Shown: piece by piece, positions 1-9,879 of the stretch
How positions within the stretch are numbered: the stretch's first letter is position 1
Layout of the letters: every line of letters starts with the position of its first letter
NCBI GenBank assembly: GCA_002007465.1
Contig: LNAC01000039.1
Coordinates: forward strand, 2,864,178-2,928,177
Reading direction: 5' to 3'
Source: Ailurus styani
Lineage: Eukaryota; Chordata; Mammalia; Carnivora; Ailuridae
Length of the DNA stretch: 64,000 bases
The notes under the pieces: generated by a model
The model's input: only the letters and a program-made list of their open reading frames with translations
The model's database searches: none
Told to the model about the DNA's origin: nothing
Made by a program: the position numbers and the translations under genes

Positions 1-1074
1 CCCAGGCAAATGAATTATTTAAGAAAGGGCTAGATGCCCGAATAATTGCAGTACTCATGAATGAATGAGAAATAATAATTTGTTTCACACTTGTGAACAT
101 CTAATATCCTGTCTTGAACTATGAATGAGTGGGAGAGAGTTCCTCCAAGGCAGAGGCTGGTGAGATTTATCAGTAGGTCATGATCTGAGATAAATAACAT
201 GAGCCACTATGTGCCGAGCACACACCTTGTCATAAGCAGGGATTTTCTCATCAACATCGCACTTCTTGAGCTACCAAGCATATCAGATGCTCACAGAGTC
301 TTGACTTCTGAATGTCCTTCTCCTAACTTATAGGTGAAAAGACAAGGGAATCTTCACTCACTCATTCATTCCACAAATATGTAATGAATGCCTCTGAGTG
401 TCAGGCACTCCTCTAGGTTCAACTTAAGAAACAGACCCAAATGTCTACCCTCAGGGAGCTTACTTTCTATTGGAGGGAGACAGACAATCAGCAAGATAAA
501 TAAGTAAAGTATGTGCGTGCTAAATGGAGATAAGTGCTAAGGAGAAATATTTGAGGAGGGAAGAGGGCTAGAGAGTGCCAGAGTGATGGTGAGGAGGAAG
601 AGAATTGTGATTAAAATGAGAGCAGCCAGAAGAATCTTCTGGAGGTGAAGATGTTCTAAGACCTGGAAGCAGGGAGTGGGGCAGAGCCCAGTGAGATTCA
701 ACAACTCCACCCCAATGCATAGTGGAAAGAAGGTGAGCGGGTATCCGCTCTAGGGGACCCCACCCACTGCATGTTGGCAGAGGAACCCTGGTTACCTCTG
801 GTTACCTAACCTCTCTCTGGGCCCCTCAGAGTGGACATAATGGAAGTTACCCTGAAGAAGGGATATGAAGATTTTCGAGACTGACTTATCTGCTCTCTTC
901 TGGACTTTTGTGATGTTATCAGAGAAACTTCACTCCCCACCTTTCTACTCAGTCCACAAACACACCATCTCTCTTCCGTCCCCCATTATACAGCATCAAA
1001 CAAAAAAGTGAAGGGTCATCTATATTGATCAATATCAGTACGTATAGTTTAAAATTTAGAGTTGTAGTCATTGC
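1..1074. other. Intergenic sequence, no gene seen
   Basis: No open frame here resembles a known protein. About 360-610 looks like an old interspersed repeat: it begins with an ATTCATTC-type motif and contains a 'caggcact...gggagctta' block typical of ancient mammalian repeats. I cannot name the family with confidence. The rest appears to be ordinary unique intergenic DNA downstream of SEC63. Confidence 0.5.
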
Positions 1075-1300
1075 CTTTTTTGTTTCTTGAGATATAATTG
1101 AGTTATAACATAGGGTGAGTTTAAGGTGTATGACATGTTGATCTGATGCGTTTATACATGGCAAAATGATCACCACCAGAACTTTAGCTAACACCTCTAT
1201 CATGTCATGTAGTTGTTTCTTCTGATGCTGCTTTTTTTTTTTAAGGTGAGAACTTTGAAGACCTAGTCTCTTAGCAACCTTGAAGTTACCTTTCTGAAAA
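1075..1300 (-). repeat. L1 (L1M-type) 3'-end fragment
   Basis: On the plus strand this reads as the reverse complement of an old mammalian L1 3' end ('ttgagatataattgagttataac', then 'gcaaaatgatcaccacc'). It is truncated and has no coding capacity. The family assignment rests on recognising the motif, so the subfamily is uncertain. Confidence 0.6.
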
Positions 1301-1474
1301 GTCACTATTGTTTCCCTTTTTATTAGTGGTCTCAAGCTGGAAATCAGCCAACTAACGCTTATCCAGAGCTGTTGTATGTCTGATTGTACCAGGCACAGGG
1401 GAGAAACAAAGATGGCCTTTTGGATCATAGACCACACAGTCCCAGATACCAGCAAAAACACTCCTTTACATCTG

Positions 1475-1690
1475 AGCTCTGAGGCCAGACTCCTTGGATT
1501 CAGATCCTGACTCTGTCATTCATTAGATGAATAACCTTTGCCAGATTATTTGACTTCTGTGGGCTTCAGTTTCCACACATGTAAAATGGGAGTAAAAATA
1601 GGTTACTCGTAAGGATGACGTAAACTAATATTTCAAGTGCCTACAAGAGTACCTAGGATGTCATAAGTTCCCAATAGGTGCTAGCTTTTA
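1475..1690 (+). repeat. MIR element
   Basis: The sequence follows the MIR consensus in order: 'ggattcagatcctgactctg', then 'cttcagtttccacacatgta', 'aaaatggg', and an end like 'aataggtgctagc'. It is a diverged, tRNA-derived ancient SINE. Confidence 0.75.
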
Positions 1691-1717
1691 AAATGACATA
1701 GATAGCTTATAATAGTT

Positions 1718-1910
1718 TAAAAAGATTTTATTTATGTATTTGAGACACAGGGAGAGAGCACAAATGGGGAGAGGGGGAGAGGGAGAGGGAGAATCAGGCT
1801 TCCTGGTGAGCAGGGAGCCCAACATGGGGTTTGCCCTGATCCCAGGACCCGTGAGATCTTGACCTGAGCCCAAGACAGATGCTTAACCAATGGAGCCACC
1901 CAGGCACCCT
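1718..1910 (-). repeat. Can-SINE (SINEC)
   Basis: Reverse-orientation carnivore SINE. The T-rich tail complement and 'agattttatttat' come first, then a purine-rich middle, and the tRNA-like head ends in 'gagccacccaggcaccc'. The target-site duplication gcttataata is at 1705-1714 and 1911-1920, so both ends are well defined. Confidence 0.9.
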
Positions 1911-1948
1911 GCTTATAATATTTTTAAAAGACATTTATAATATCTAGG

Positions 1949-2142
1949 GTTTTTTTTAAAGATTTTATTTATTTACTTGACACAGAGAGAGAGATCACAA
2001 GCAGGCAGAGAGGCAGGAAGAGAGAGAGGAGGAAGCAGGCTCCCTGCTGAGCAGAAAGCCCTATATGGAGCTCGATCCCAGGACCCTGAGATCACGACCT
2101 GAGCCGAAGGCAGAGGCTTAACCCACTGAGCTACCCAAGCGC
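1949..2142 (-). repeat. Can-SINE (SINEC)
   Basis: Reverse-orientation carnivore SINE lying 38 bp after the previous one. It shows the AGATTTTATTTATTTA tail complement, a GA-rich middle and the head complement 'ctgagctacccaagcgcc'. Similar 'atatctag' flanks on both sides suggest a target-site duplication. Confidence 0.85.
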
Positions 2143-2236
2143 CGCTAGAATATCTAGTTTTCACAGAGGTCCTAGGTAGGACAGAGCTAACACTCATAGT
2201 CTGATCTGAGTAATTCGGTATATTCTTCCTCCTCCA

Positions 2237-2275
2237 NTTTCTNNNNNNNNNNNNNNNNNNNNNNNNNNNNNNNNN
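2237..2275. other. Assembly gap (N run)
   Basis: One N at 2237 and a run of 33 Ns at 2243-2275. The flanking sequence is short TCC-rich before and TGGG-repeat after, so the gap probably falls in a low-complexity stretch. Its true length is unknown. Confidence 0.98.
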
Positions 2276-3350
2276 TGGGTGGGTGGGAAGAAGCTTTTCC
2301 TTTTTTCCATTTCATTAATTTAAGCTTTTAATTATTTCCTTCCTTCTGCTTGTTTTGGGTTTAATTGCTCTTCTTTTTCTAGTTTCTCAGACTAGAAGCT
2401 TATATATTGATTGGAGACATTGTTTCTTTTCGAATACAAACATTTTAGTGCCATGCATTTTCCTCTTTAGGAGCAAACCACAAATTATATATAAAAAATT
2501 TCACATTTATATTGTTCAAAGTATTTTTAAATTTTTCTTTAAAAGTATTTTTAAATTTGTCTGAGGCTTCTTCTTCTTGTCCATGGATTATATAAAAGTG
2601 TATTGTTTAATTTCTGATTATTTGGGGATTTTCCAGATATCTCAGTTATTGATTACTAGTTTAATTCCATTGTGCTCTAAGAACATGCTTTGTTGAGAGT
2701 TTCTTTTCTTTTTTTTAAACCTTTCTTCCTGCCTTCTGCCCCTGAGCCCAGCAGGAACACCCTGCACATTCTCTAGGAAGCCCCACCACTCTCGCCCACA
2801 GGCTGCACCTCCAGGAGCCAAGAAGAGATTTCCATTTTTAAACGTTTGTCATGATTTCCTTTATGGGCCAGGATATGGTCTATCTTGGTGACTATCCTGC
2901 GTCCAATTGAAAAGAATGTGTATTCTGCTATTGAGTCCAGTATTCTGTAAATGTCACTTAGGTCAAGTTGGTTGATGATATTATTCAAATCTTCTATGCC
3001 TATTGACTTTGCCTCCTTTTTCTATGAATCATTGACGTCTCCATCTCTAATTAGATTTGTCTCTTTGTCCTTTCAGTTCTAGCAGTTTTTGCTTTGTGTT
3101 TTTTTAAGCACTGTTTTTAGGTATGTACACATTTAGGATAGTTAGTTCTTTTGGGAGGTTTAAACTCTTCATCATTATACAATGTCACTATTTATCCTTG
3201 AAAATATTCCTTATTATTAAGTCTACTTTTTCAAATATTAACATAATACAGTTACTCCAGCTTTCTTTAGTGTTTGCACGGTATTTATTTTTCATCCTTT
3301 TAGCCATAATGAATCTATGTTCTTGTATTTTAAGTGAGACAATATCAAGT
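2276..3350 (-). repeat. Old L1 ORF2 fragment, antisense
   Basis: The plus strand reads as the reverse complement of L1 ORF2: 'attccattgtgctctaagaa', 'gtgtattctgctattgag', 'gtcaagttggttgatgat' are characteristic antisense L1 phrases. The frame is broken many times. A short GC-richer stretch near 2735-2820 does not fit and may be another inserted fragment. Confidence 0.7.
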
Positions 3351-3369
3351 GATCTAATATACATGCAAT

Positions 3370-3676
3370 TGGAATACCAGAAGGAGAGGAGAGAGAGAGA
3401 ATGAGGCAGAAGAAATACTGGAAGAACTAATGGCTGAGAATTTGCCAAATTTCATGACAGACACCAAACCACAAATCTCAGAAGCTCAGAAACATGAAGC
3501 AGAAAACAAACAAACAAAAACATCACACCCATGGGATGCCTGGGTGGCCCAGTCAGTGAAGCATCTGCCTTTGGCTCAGTTCATGATCCCAGGATCCTGG
3601 GATCGAGTCCCACATCGGGCTCCTTGCTCAGTGGGGAGTCTGCTTCTCCCTCTGCCTGCCGCTCCCCCTGCTTCTG

Positions 3677-3708
<32 letters not shown>

Positions 3709-3860
3709 GACAAATAAATAAGTAAAATCTTAAAAGAAAAATCACACCAAGGTATATCATCTTTAAACTGCTGAAAATAAAATATTAAAAGGAAATCTTG
3801 AAGGTAGCCAAAGAGAAAAGGCTACCTTTTCTGTAAATATTACAGAAATATTACCTGTAA
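3370..3860 (+). repeat. L1 ORF1/5'-region fragment, split by a SINE
   Basis: 'gaagaactaatggctgagaa' and 'tttgccaaatttcatg' match the L1 ORF1-end phrase. After the SINE the L1 resumes with 'tcacaccaaggtatatcat' and 'ggaaatcttgaaggtagcca'. It is a decayed fragment in the opposite orientation to the preceding L1 piece. Confidence 0.6.
3533..3740 (+). repeat. Can-SINE (SINEC) inside L1
   Basis: Plus-orientation SINE with head 'gggatgcctgggtggccc', a CT-rich middle and the tail 'caaataaataagtaaaatct'. The flanks share 'atcacacc', consistent with a target-site duplication in the host L1 fragment. Confidence 0.9.
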
Positions 3861-5652
3861 ATATTACATTCTCTGAGGAAGGCCGGGGACTCTCACAGAG
3901 TCGCCGGAAACATCATTCTCTTGCCCTTTTAGAAGATCATCAATCCAAAAATTAAAAACAAAAGAAAAAAGAAATCTAAAATTGACTTCACCAAACTTAC
4001 AGCAACCTATTTTGCAGCAATCTTAAAACTTTCACCAGCATGCCCTTTGACCACCAGCAACTCCAAAGTTCAGAGAAGCGCCTTATTCCAAGTAAACCAG
4101 GAAAACAACTCCCTCTACACAAGTACACTTCTGTCACTCACTGACTTCTTCATCGACCTTCCTCCTTTGCCTGCAGACCCTGCTAGTGATGTCGGGGCTA
4201 TTGTGCCCAGCACAGGGGACATTGCAGAGGGGGGTTATAGAAAAGCAGTGTACTCATAAGCACACTCAACTTTGGGGAAGAAGGAGACTGAACATATTGC
4301 CATGTGGGGAGGACGCACCCAAATTTCCTGAACCGGCCTGGAGGTTGGGGGAAGGGGACTTTATGACACCCCGCTTTCACAAGCAATAGAGAGACCACCA
4401 ATACAGAGATGGGCAGCTACAACCCCGGGCTGCTGGCGATGCCCTCTAGACCAGCTTTGGCACCTGTACCCTCGTTTCCCTGGCCCTGAGGCAGAGAAAA
4501 AAACCAAAGCAACAGAAAAAAAAAATGAAAAAAGACAGAAAAGAAACAAACAACAATAGAGAACTAAGTAGGGAAAACTATCAGGACACAGTATCAGAAT
4601 GAAATGAGTATGTGTTTGCTGAAGGAAAACTAGATGTGTGATGGTAGAGGAAAATTGAAAAAATAAAATGTAAACCATGACATGGAATAATTAAATGATG
4701 GGAAACAGATGTGAGTGTGTGCAAGGAGGAGAAGGGGAAATGAAGAGCAGAAAGAAAACACCACTTGACTACGGGTGGGTGAGCGGGCCTTGCGGCACAG
4801 GGTTGACTCACATATGCGTGATGCATAGAGGTCGTAGCCAGAGGCCTCCAGCGAAGGAAGGCAGAAGAAAGGGTGCTGGTGCCCATGGACACAGGTGATC
4901 ATACTAAACAGGCTTCTACTGGCAATTTCGTTTCCCCTTAAAGTAATTGAGAAAAAAATTATTAATGTGCTCACAATGTATCAAGAAGCTGATGATTAAA
5001 ATGATTTGCAGGTACTGACTAGCAGCCACAAGCCTCAAATGTCTTTAGAGGTGTGCAAAAGGGTGTTAAGCCCCCAGCTGCTCCCATGGCTCTCAGCTGG
5101 ATCAAGGCTTCCTCACTTTGCTAAATAACTTTATTTTTTAGGGACAGAATCTAATTCATTTTCCAAACAACTCCCTGGGAAGCCCCAAATTGCACGGGCA
5201 GTCACAGCGGGGGCCTCCCTCCCTGCAGTCAATCCTCCATCCCATATGCTCACATGCCAAATTTCGCACCTCTGACACGCTATATATTTTGGAGAGACTA
5301 AGAAATCGTATCCCCAACATAGTGATGCAAAGGATCTCACTTTGGCAAAAAGGACCATCTGAAATGAGGCTTGGGAGGGGGTCAAAAAACCTGTCCTAAC
5401 ACAGCAGGACACGATGACCCTGACTACCAGGTTAGTGTTGTCGGAGCCTGAACATCGTCTTTCACGGGGCCGGAAATGCTAGAAGATCCCATGGGCTATG
5501 AGCCGCTTTTCACACTGGACTTAGCAGCTGTTGGAAAGGTGACGGTTCTCTGGAAATGACAGAATGATTGAGTCTTTCTTCTCCCTGAATCAGTGGAGGG
5601 ACTGGGATTTTCTCACTTGCTTGCATGATTTCCTATTCCTAAATAGAATATT
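3861..5652. other. Intergenic sequence, nothing recognised
   Basis: I see no gene or named repeat in this 1.8 kb. Open frames of 60-115 codons occur on both strands, but none resembles a known protein or shows splice structure. The 4190-4400 part is somewhat GC-richer than its neighbours. Confidence 0.45.
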
Positions 5653-5847
5653 AGGGGTGCCTTGGGTGGCTCAGTTAACCGGCTGCCTTCGGCTCAGGTC
5701 ATGATCTCAGGGTCCTGGGATGGAGCCCCGCATCTGGCTCCCTGCTCAGTGGAGAGCCTGCTTCTCCCTCTCCCTCTGCCTGCTGCTCTGCCTACTTGTG
5801 CTCACTATCTCTCTGTCAAACAAATAAATAAAAATCCTTTAAAAAAT
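5653..5847 (+). repeat. Can-SINE (SINEC)
   Basis: Complete plus-orientation SINE: head 'ggggtgccttgggtggctca', CT-rich middle, tail 'caaataaataaaaatcc' plus poly(A). The target duplication 'atagaatatta' is at both ends, directly before the next SINE. Confidence 0.9.
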
Positions 5848-5868
5848 AGAATATTAAAATCTTACGAG

Positions 5869-6072
5869 AGGGGCACCTGGGTGGCTCATTTGGTTAAATA
5901 TCCGACTCTTGATTTGGGCTTAGGTCATAATCTCAGGCTTGTGAGATCAAATCCCATTTCGGGCTGCATACTGGATTTGGAGCCTGTTTAAGATTCTCTC
6001 TCTCCCTCTCCTGCTCCTCCTCCCAGACCCTGCTTGTGTGCACATGCTCTCTCTCTCTTTAAAAAAAAAAAA
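5869..6072 (+). repeat. Can-SINE, older subtype
   Basis: Plus-orientation SINE of the older carnivore subtype: 'ccgactcttgatttgggctt' in the head and 'cctgtttaagattctctctc' in the body. It is flanked by near-identical 'atcttacgag' and 'atcttatgag'. Two SINEs of different subtypes therefore landed within 25 bp of each other. Confidence 0.9.
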
Positions 6073-6082
6073 ATCTTATGAG

Positions 6083-6729
6083 ACGATAAGATGACCAAAA
6101 TCTGTGTTTGAAACTCTTCAGTGACTGTGCTCCCTTAGAAAGAAATAGGCAAGGTATTATTTTGAATCCTCAGATTTCAGTTGTGTGTGACAGAACATTA
6201 GAGTTTTATTGTCCAAGTAAGGGGATACAGTGTGGGAAGGCAGGGTTTTATGAGACCCAAATTACTATGAACATTTACCACACATGTTATTAAATTTTTA
6301 CCTCAAATCCTCCAAATGTCTGCCCTTGTTTTTCTTTCCTGGACCAATTCCCAGCTCCCCATTGAACTCGGGTGCCACATGGATTGGACAAGTCTGTGGA
6401 GAATGCTCTGCTCACAGTCTTGTGCCCACCTGCCATGAGAGAAGGCAAGTAGGTCTCTGCCCTGGTGAAGACAAGGACCCCTCCCTTAGGTTCCTGTAGA
6501 GAGGAAAGCACCTCTCCTACTGGGAGCTCAGCTGGCCTCTCAGACCAAGCTTAGGTGTCCAACAGGAACAGCAAGCTCTCCCATGAAGTCAGCACTTCTT
6601 GGTTCTAGAAGCTTCCTAACCAAACTCCAGACGGACAGCTTATCTATTGAGGTGTTGATAAGATCCCTCAAAGAGTCATCTCTCAGAAACCAACGAATTG
6701 CACCCTCCTTCACATCAGGATTTCTTTGG
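6083..6729. other. Intergenic sequence, nothing recognised
   Basis: No gene, RNA or named repeat is recognised. The open frames at 6284-6511 lie on opposite strands of the same stretch and have no recognisable protein similarity. Confidence 0.45.
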
Positions 6730-7105
6730 TGTAGGGGTTGAATTGTGTCCCTCCACCAAAAAAGATGTGTTGAAATCTGAACCCCAGTACCTCAGAACAT
6801 GACCTTATTTGAGATAGGGTCTTCACAGAGGTCATTAGGGTGGTCTCTAATCCAATATGACTGGTATCCTTATTAAAAGGAAAAATTTAGAGAGACAGAC
6901 ATACACAGAGGAAAACAAAATGTGAAGAGACACATCTACAAACCAAGGAGAGATCCGGATCGCCTTCACAGCCCTCAGAAGGAAATAACCTGCTGAAACC
7001 TTGAACCTGGAAATCTAGCCTCCGGAACAGGGTGACACTACACTTCTGTTGCTCAAGCCACCAAGTTTTGTGGTACTTTGTCACAGCGGTCCGGGAAACT
7101 GATGT
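6730..7105 (-). repeat. MaLR-type LTR (MLT1-like)
   Basis: The sequence contains 'ggttgaattgtgtccctcc', 'accccagtacctcagaacat', 'gaccttatttgagatagggt', 'gtggtactttgtcacagc' and 'gggaaactgatgtg', in the order expected for the reverse complement of an MLT1-class LTR. It is a solo, ancient LTR with no internal coding region beside it. Confidence 0.7.
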
Positions 7106-7299
7106 GCTTGGCTTCCTGCCTTCCCAAACAAGCAGGTGAGGACCAAGGGGGAGCATCTCTACATCTGAGCCAGTTTGATTTGGGGTGGCATTCCACAGTG
7201 GAATGAGGGAAATGAGCTCAGCAAGGGCCAAGCAGTGTTACTAGGAATATTGTAAGGGCTTTGGTCCCTTAAGGGCAATGAGTCCCTTGACCCCAAATG

Positions 7300-7505
7300 T
7301 ATCTCTCTAGATATCTAAGAGATACAGATATCTATATTATATATTACATACACTATATAATTATGTGTAATATAAATATATAAATCAATATAATATAATC
7401 ATATATAATAGATTATAAATTATATATAGATTTCTATATATAGATATTATATATTATATAGATAGATGTAGATATCTATCTATATATAGAATCTAGATAT
7501 ACGTA
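7300..7505. repeat. AT-rich palindromic microsatellite block
   Basis: About 200 bp of interrupted (TA)n and (GATA/TATC)n with many self-complementary pieces, such as 'atatatagatttctatatat' and 'agatatctatctatatatag'. It is capable of cruciform or hairpin formation. It ends abruptly at a GC-rich island. Confidence 0.85.
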
Positions 7506-7910
7506 GATTCGCACTGGGCCACCTCTGAGGCGGGAACGCAGGTAGCTGTCCCCCTCGCCCAGGGTGGCCTGGGGACAGGGGCAGGGCCCAGCACGAGGCA
7601 GGGCACCAGCCGGACGCATCTGCGAGGCCAAACGCGCCAGCGGCCCGAGCTCCCTTTGGTGTCCAGGGGTCCGAGGAGAGCCGCTCAGGGCTGGCCGCGC
7701 GCACAGGGGACGTGGTCGGGGAACCAGCGGAGGCCCGAGGCTGCCCTGGGTTCCGGAGGGCCTGGGGCCTGGCCCGCGGCCGAGGGGCCCGGGCGGAGCT
7801 GGGGGCGCCCTGCAGCAGATCTCCAGCCTCCCCGCGGGGGCCCGCAGACTCCGGGAAGGGGCACCGGATATCCCCGGCCCTGCGCGGCAGCCCGGCGCTC
7901 CTCGGCCGCC

Positions 7911-7929
7911 TCACGCCCCCTGGCGGCCA
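7911..7929 (-). promoter_or_regulatory. Strong CTCF-like binding motif
   Basis: The minus strand reads TGGCCGCCAGGGGGCGTGA, a near-perfect match to the known CTCF core (CCRSYAGRKGGCR). It sits inside the CpG island. Occupancy in any tissue is not shown by sequence alone, and CpG methylation here would be expected to weaken binding. Confidence 0.65.
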
Positions 7930-7996
7930 CAGCTGGCTCGCCCGCTGCCGCCGCAGTCCAGCCCCGGGCCCTGAGCACCTGCACTGGGGAGTCGGC

Positions 7997-8016
7997 GGGG
8001 GCCGGGGTGGGGTGGG
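7997..8016 (+). promoter_or_regulatory. G-quadruplex motif
   Basis: Four G runs of 5, 4, 4 and 3 bases are separated by loops of 2, 1 and 1 bases. This is the compact short-loop arrangement expected to fold into a stable parallel G4. It lies at the distal edge of the CpG island. Confidence 0.7.
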
Positions 8017-8324
8017 CAGTGTCTTGGGGGAGCTCGTGCCTCCTGCGGACAGGGAAGAAGAAAGGGACCATTTCCATCGAAGGAACCTCTATCACACGGA
8101 TTAGGAACAGCTGAGACTCCCCCAAAGCACCTACCTCCCCAGTCACCCGCATCTGCTGGCGCGACTAAGCTCTCACTTGCATGTCCCCCAGGGAAGATCT
8201 TCATTCCTCCTGAGGGCATGTTTGGCCGTCTCCTCTGCAGGAGCTTAATGCTTTGCGCGCCCCAGCGGGTGGATCGCCTTGAGTGTGTGTGATAGGGAAA
8301 TCCTATCTTTTCTAATATAAGACT

Positions 8325-8541
8325 CGCCAAGCCTGCCAGCCTACCCAGAAGATTTGGGACTCACCAGCCTTCACGACCATGTGAGCCTTACACTATAGAT
8401 AAACTCCTTAAAATAAATCTAAAGATAGATAGATAGATAGGTTTATTAATAGATATAGATGTGGCGTTACTAATAGAGTATATAAGCGTAGATACAATCT
8501 CTTGGTTGTATCTCCAGAGAACTCTATCACAGTGTCCCCAG
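8325..8541 (+). repeat. ERVL/MLT2-like LTR 3' part with GATA repeat
   Basis: 'gggactcaccagccttcacg', 'accatgtgagcc', 'cttaaaataaatct' and a final 'tctccagagaactctatcac' follow the 3' portion of an MLT2-class LTR. A (GATA)n run at 8420-8440 is embedded. Old, solo and non-coding. Confidence 0.55.
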
Positions 8542-8829
8542 ATCAGGCCAGACCTGTCGCTCACCTACTTCACAACTTGGCTCCAGCAATACCCTCCTTC
8601 TGTCTTACCAGTTTTTCTTCTACAGTAGATGATTTCCTTCTGCATAAAACATACTGCTGTTTAATATTTTAAAAGTTCTCGTTTTGGAAATCATAGTTCT
8701 CTTCTAGCTACTATTCCATTTCTTTGATCATCTTTGCAACAGTAATCCTCTAACGAGCTGTCTGCGCTCTCTGACCCCAATTTCTCTCATCGCATCCTCT
8801 TTGCTACCCTTTTCATTGTGAAACTGACA
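8542..8829. other. Intergenic spacer, nothing recognised
   Basis: Short unique sequence between the LTR fragment and the L1 fragment; no feature recognised. Confidence 0.4.
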
Positions 8830-9245
8830 CATAGGGGAGTGCGGAGCTGGGAGTGGGGTAAAAACAAAAGCATGAAACTTAATGATTTATCCAAAACAAA
8901 TGCCCTTGCTGTCACCATCCAGGTCAAGAAACAGCACATTACCCTGAGCACGGAAGCCTTCCTCATGTTCCCTCTCACTTCTGACCCCATTCTGGCCCGA
9001 AATGTAACCATCATCCTTTTAGGAAAGCCACTTCCCAGACTGACTTGATTGTTTTACCATCTTGGCATGCATCCCTAAATATCATACTTTAGTTTTACGT
9101 ATTGAACTTTTAAAAAATGGGATCATTAAAAATGTCTTCAGTGATTGGTTTCTTTCACTCAATATTGTGTTGGTGCCATTCACCCATGTTGACATATGTA
9201 ACTGCATTTCATTTGTCTTCATATTTATTATCTCACCTATGTTCT
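8830..9245 (-). repeat. L1M antisense fragment
   Basis: 'caggtcaagaaacagcacat', 'accatcatccttttaggaaa', 'ggtttctttcactcaatatt' and 'ccatgttgacatatgtaact' are typical of the antisense of an old L1 3' region. It is followed after an insertion by more of the same element at 9880. Confidence 0.65.
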
Positions 9246-9499
9246 GAGAGTCAGGAATCATTTGTGTTTTAGCTGGGTGCTCTGGCTTACTGTCTCTCAA
9301 GTCGTGGCGGTCAAGCTGTTGCCTGAGACTCTAATCTCTGAAGGCTTACCTCACTTCCAAACTCACTCACATGGCTGTTGAGAAGAGATGAGATCCTCCC
9401 CATGTGGGCCTCTCCATAGGAGTGCTCACGACAGATTCCCCAGAGCATATAGTCTAAGAGAAAATAGGGGAGTGAAAGCTCTCATGATGGAAGCTGCAA

Positions 9500-9704
9500 T
9501 TTTTTTAAGATTTTTTTTTAAATTTATTTGACAGAGAGAGAGAGAGAGAGATCACAAATAGGCAGAGAGGCAGGCAGAGAGAGAGTAGGGAGAAGCAGGC
9601 TCCCCGTCGAGCAGAGAGCTCGATTCGGGACTTGATCCCAGGACCCTGAGATCGTGACCTGCACCGAAGGCAGAGGCTTAACCCACTGAGCACCCCAGGC
9701 GCCC
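9500..9704 (-). repeat. Can-SINE (SINEC)
   Basis: Reverse-orientation SINE with an (AG)n stretch of about 10 units in the middle and head complement 'ctgagcaccccaggcgccc'. The target duplication 'agctgcaat' lies at both ends. Confidence 0.9.
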
Positions 9705-9879
9705 AGCTGCAATGTTTTTTTTATACCCAAATCTCAGAAGTGACACACCATCACTGTTGCTGTATGCAAATAATCACACAGACCAAGTGCCTGGTCCAGG
9801 GTTGGAGGGGACCAGCCCAGGATGTGAGCACCAGGAGGCGGGGATCATTGGGGACCATCTCAGAGGCTGCCCATCACAA

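Larger units (their letters stand above)
7508..8060. promoter_or_regulatory. Orphan CpG island
   Basis: Base composition changes sharply from an AT block to a very GC-rich stretch with dense CpG (for example 'ggccgcgcgcac', 'cccgcggccg', 'cccgcgggggcccg'). Both strands carry open frames of 130-155 codons, but these are low-complexity Gly/Pro/Ala/Arg translations of GC-rich DNA and not recognisable proteins. The island is about 8 kb past the inferred SEC63 poly(A) site, so it is not the SEC63 promoter. It could be a promoter for an unannotated transcript, a distal element of a neighbouring gene, or an insulator (it contains a CTCF-like motif and a G-quadruplex motif). Confidence 0.65.

Noticed and set aside
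949..1461. 170-codon minus-strand open frame
   Set aside because: It overlaps an old L1 fragment and has no protein similarity I can recognise; length alone is not convincing in intergenic DNA.
7480..8330. Overlapping open frames of 130-155 codons on both strands in the CpG island
   Set aside because: They are Gly/Pro/Ala/Arg-rich translations of GC-rich DNA, open in several frames at once, with no recognisable domain or splice context.
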